A DNA stretch of 15,612 nucleotides from an uncultured Bacilli bacterium. Its GTDB lineage: Bacteria; Bacillota_I; Bacilli_A; RF39; UBA660. Both the position numbers and the translations under genes were made by a program. Of this stretch, positions 14,466 through 15,612 are shown piece after piece. Numbering within the stretch: position 1 is the stretch's first letter; each line of letters opens with the position of its first letter. The notes beneath the pieces were generated by a model that worked only from the letters and a program-made list of their open reading frames with translations, was not told the DNA's origin and did no database searches. The stretch is from assembly GCA_947630415.1 (NCBI GenBank), contig CANRHM010000019.1:1-15612 (forward strand). Reading direction: 5' to 3'.

Positions 14466-14620
14466 ACAAAACACCTCCAATTAAACTAAAAAGTGGATAC
14501 AATCGTATCCACCTTGCGCACAAAGAGTGTATATCTTCTGTGAGATTACACCGCGGCTCTTTACCTATCGCTACTCGCAATCAGGTGGATGGATACATCG
14601 CTTTCCTCTTCTTTAATTCA
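14466..14620 (-). ncRNA. Attenuator leader of infC-rpmI-rplT (L20-leader type)
   Basis: The leader ends in an intrinsic terminator. GTGGATAC and GTATCCAC pair perfectly around GATT (14493-14512), followed by TTTTT (14488-14492), just before the infC ribosome binding site. Upstream, GUAUCCAUCCACC (14584-14596) can pair with the 5' arm of that terminator (GGUGGAUAC), giving an antiterminator. The region between holds GAGTAGCGATAGG and AAAGAGCCGCGGTG, which could form the protein-binding part. In Bacilli L20 binds such a leader and causes termination. I have not matched it to the Rfam model, so the name rests on position and architecture. Confidence 0.75.
14488..14512 (-). terminator. Leader attenuator terminator before infC
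   Basis: Eight-base-pair perfect hairpin with a GATT loop followed by five T, 8 bases upstream of the infC ribosome binding site. Confidence 0.85.
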
Positions 14621-14625
14621 TTACT

Positions 14626-14654
14626 TTTATACCAAAAATATTCCTATTTGTCAA
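14626..14654 (-). promoter_or_regulatory. Strong promoter of the infC leader
   Basis: A perfect TTGACA (14649-14654) and TATAAA (14626-14631) are separated by exactly 17 bases on the minus strand. Transcription should start near 14619 and run through the attenuator leader into infC. Confidence 0.85.
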
Positions 14655-14689
14655 TTGTTTTTGCTCATTTTGTTAAATTTGTAAGGAGA

Positions 14690-15612
14690 TTACGCCCCTG
14701 TACTGACGAGCACTAGGCGGAACGAGTGGAGGGCGTACGCAGAGCCATTGCCCTGGTTGAAGTTGAACACTCCGGCAGATGAGTAAGAGTTAGAGTAGCC
14801 GCCGCGGAAGAACCACGGGTCCGAAGAGGTTACAAAATATCGAGTATCTCCATACCATTCTGCTGTTTCTGATAAAGCATGTCCATAACATTCTCCATTA
14901 TTTCTACATGAGGTAGCTAAATTTGTTGTATATACATCATAATACTTGGCATCTGGTAATTTATTACTATCGCTACCACCATCAACAAATCCTGAACTTC
15001 CTATTGTTGGTTTACCACTTCCGTTGTTTAAAGCTCCCATGACATATTCAGCTGCTCCACCACTCATATCATATACTCCGGTGATGTTTCCAGTCGTGGA
15101 TGCTTTTTGTCCTGCTACTGTTTCGTAAGTATTTGCACAAGCGGAATCTTCTCCTGCATTCGCTGTTGCTCCTGCTATTCCGGTTGTATAACTTGAACAG
15201 TTATTGATGTATACTTCTTTGTCATCTGCTCCATACGTATCATTTCCATATTTTCCATAAGCACTTTGTGATAGGTATGCCACTGCTCCCCATTCACTAT
15301 TCTTACTCATATGAGTGTCTATACTTCCATCACTACTAAATCCATATTCGGTTGCATTTTCTTCTGTTGTCATATTTAATGCTGCATAAAACATATTTAC
15401 AACTTTTACGTTTCTCCATGATGTTGTATTAGGCTTGATAATTGGTGTTAAAGTTGAATCGTTTGTTGTATAACTTCCTTCTTGATTACTGGTTTCAAAC
15501 TTTCCATACCAGAAGCCATCTAATTGCTCTTGTCCAAATGTAAAGGCTGGATGTACTTTATAATTGTCTTCATCTGCTGAAGTTACTTCTTTACTTATAA
15601 ATTTTATATTTA
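14690..15612 (-). CDS. FGE/C-type-lectin-like surface protein, probable DGR target, 5' end outside window
   Basis: Partial: the frame is open to the right edge, leaving 306 residues; the likely N-terminus is beyond the window. The chain resembles the formylglycine-generating-enzyme/C-type-lectin fold of low-GC gut bacteria: FWYGKFETS, SSWRN, MSKNSEWGAVAYLSQS, YINNCSSYTTG, GVYDMSGGAAEYVMG and the end FFRGGYSN...HSFRLVLV. The two catalytic cysteines of true FGE are not in the expected place, so a binding role is more likely than catalysis. Cysteine-bearing segments (CSSY, SACANT, TSCRNNGEC) suggest export. The last ~130 bases are GC-rich, unlike the rest of the gene, and hold runs of NNC codons at predicted ligand-loop positions. 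No clear terminator follows the stop. Confidence 0.85.
   Translation of the reverse strand, partial: NIKFISKEVTSADEDNYKVHPAFTFGQEQLDGFWYGKFETSNQEGSYTTNDSTLTPIIKPNTTSWRNVKVVNMFYAALNMTTEENATEYGFSSDGSIDTHMSKNSEWGAVAYLSQSAYGKYGNDTYGADDKEVYINNCSSYTTGIAGATANAGEDSACANTYETVAGQKASTTGNITGVYDMSGGAAEYVMGALNNGSGKPTIGSSGFVDGGSDSNKLPDAKYYDVYTTNLATSCRNNGECYGHALSETAEWYGDTRYFVTSSDPWFFRGGYSNSYSSAGVFNFNQGNGSAYALHSFRLVLVSTGA
14694..14827 (-). other. Candidate DGR variable region (VR) with IMH-like GC-rich end
   Basis: The coding sequence has four consecutive NNC codons TAC GCC CTC CAC (14727-14738 region). They are followed by the fixed-looking, GC-rich block TCG TTC CGC CTA GTG CTC GTC, which would act as the initiation-of-mutagenic-homology end. 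Upstream, TAC, AAC and TCT alternate after CGC GGC GGC. If each site was AAC or AAT in a template repeat, adenine-specific mutagenesis explains them. A hairpin at 14693-14719 (CGCC/GGCG plus GUGCU/AGUAC) sits at the end, as in known DGRs. This is inference; no template repeat is visible here. Confidence 0.6.

Noticed and set aside
14453..14716. Plus-strand open frame across the infC leader
   Set aside because: It runs antisense through a promoter, a terminator and the leader; no ribosome binding site and no recognisable product.
14690..15612. DGR reverse transcriptase, accessory gene or template repeat inside the window
   Set aside because: All other frames are assigned to housekeeping or unrelated genes, and I found no second copy of the GC-rich 3' block; the cassette must be outside if it exists.
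14690..15612. True formylglycine-generating sulfatase-activating enzyme
   Set aside because: The fold motifs are there, but the active-site cysteine pair near the C-terminus is not, and the C-terminal loops look variable.
1..15612. CRISPR array, insertion sequence, tRNA or rRNA genes
   Set aside because: No regularly spaced repeats, transposase motifs, terminal inverted repeats, tRNA cloverleaf or rRNA sequence was seen.

Overview
The window reads as chromosomal DNA of a low-GC, Gram-positive-type bacterium, most likely an uncultured gut member of the Bacilli/Mollicutes-like lineages (RF39- or Erysipelotrichia-like). That placement is inference. It rests on strong AGGAGG ribosome binding sites, a T-box leader, an attenuated infC-rpmI-rplT leader, AT-rich codons, and a surface-type formylglycine/C-type-lectin-like protein common in such metagenomic genomes. 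Every gene I support lies on the minus strand, so transcription runs from high to low coordinates. No gap longer than 300 bases lacks a gene.

Right end (15612-14690): the 3' part of a secreted-type protein whose last ~130 bases are GC-rich and look like the variable region of a diversity-generating retroelement (DGR) target. Next (14654-12042) comes a translation block. It has a strong promoter and an attenuator leader, then infC (apparent AUA start), rpmI, rplT, rpsB and tsf. RplT and RpsB both carry a Lys/Glu-rich linker and a near-identical Rho-N/SAP-like tail. frr follows from its own promoter; pyrH, which often sits between tsf and frr, is absent.

Middle (10458-7742): a fused two-domain polyprenol kinase / DUF92 membrane protein and an AI-2E family transporter. 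Then a T-box leader precedes a small dNMP-kinase-like P-loop protein, which overlaps alaS; holA follows. The T-box probably senses uncharged tRNA-Ala.

Left part (3383-65): a strong promoter embedded in the holA terminator drives two unrecognised coiled-coil proteins, one membrane-anchored. Then mtaB (tRNA methylthiotransferase) and a beta-repeat protein end at a clean terminator. At the extreme left edge a consensus promoter carries a run of nine G in its spacer. It points out of the window and looks phase-variable.

The strongest leads are the DGR-like variable region, the poly-G promoter, the shared tails on two ribosomal proteins, the fused prenol/prenyl-phosphate kinase, and the T-box that controls a kinase plus alaS. 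The DGR reverse transcriptase and template repeat are not in this window.
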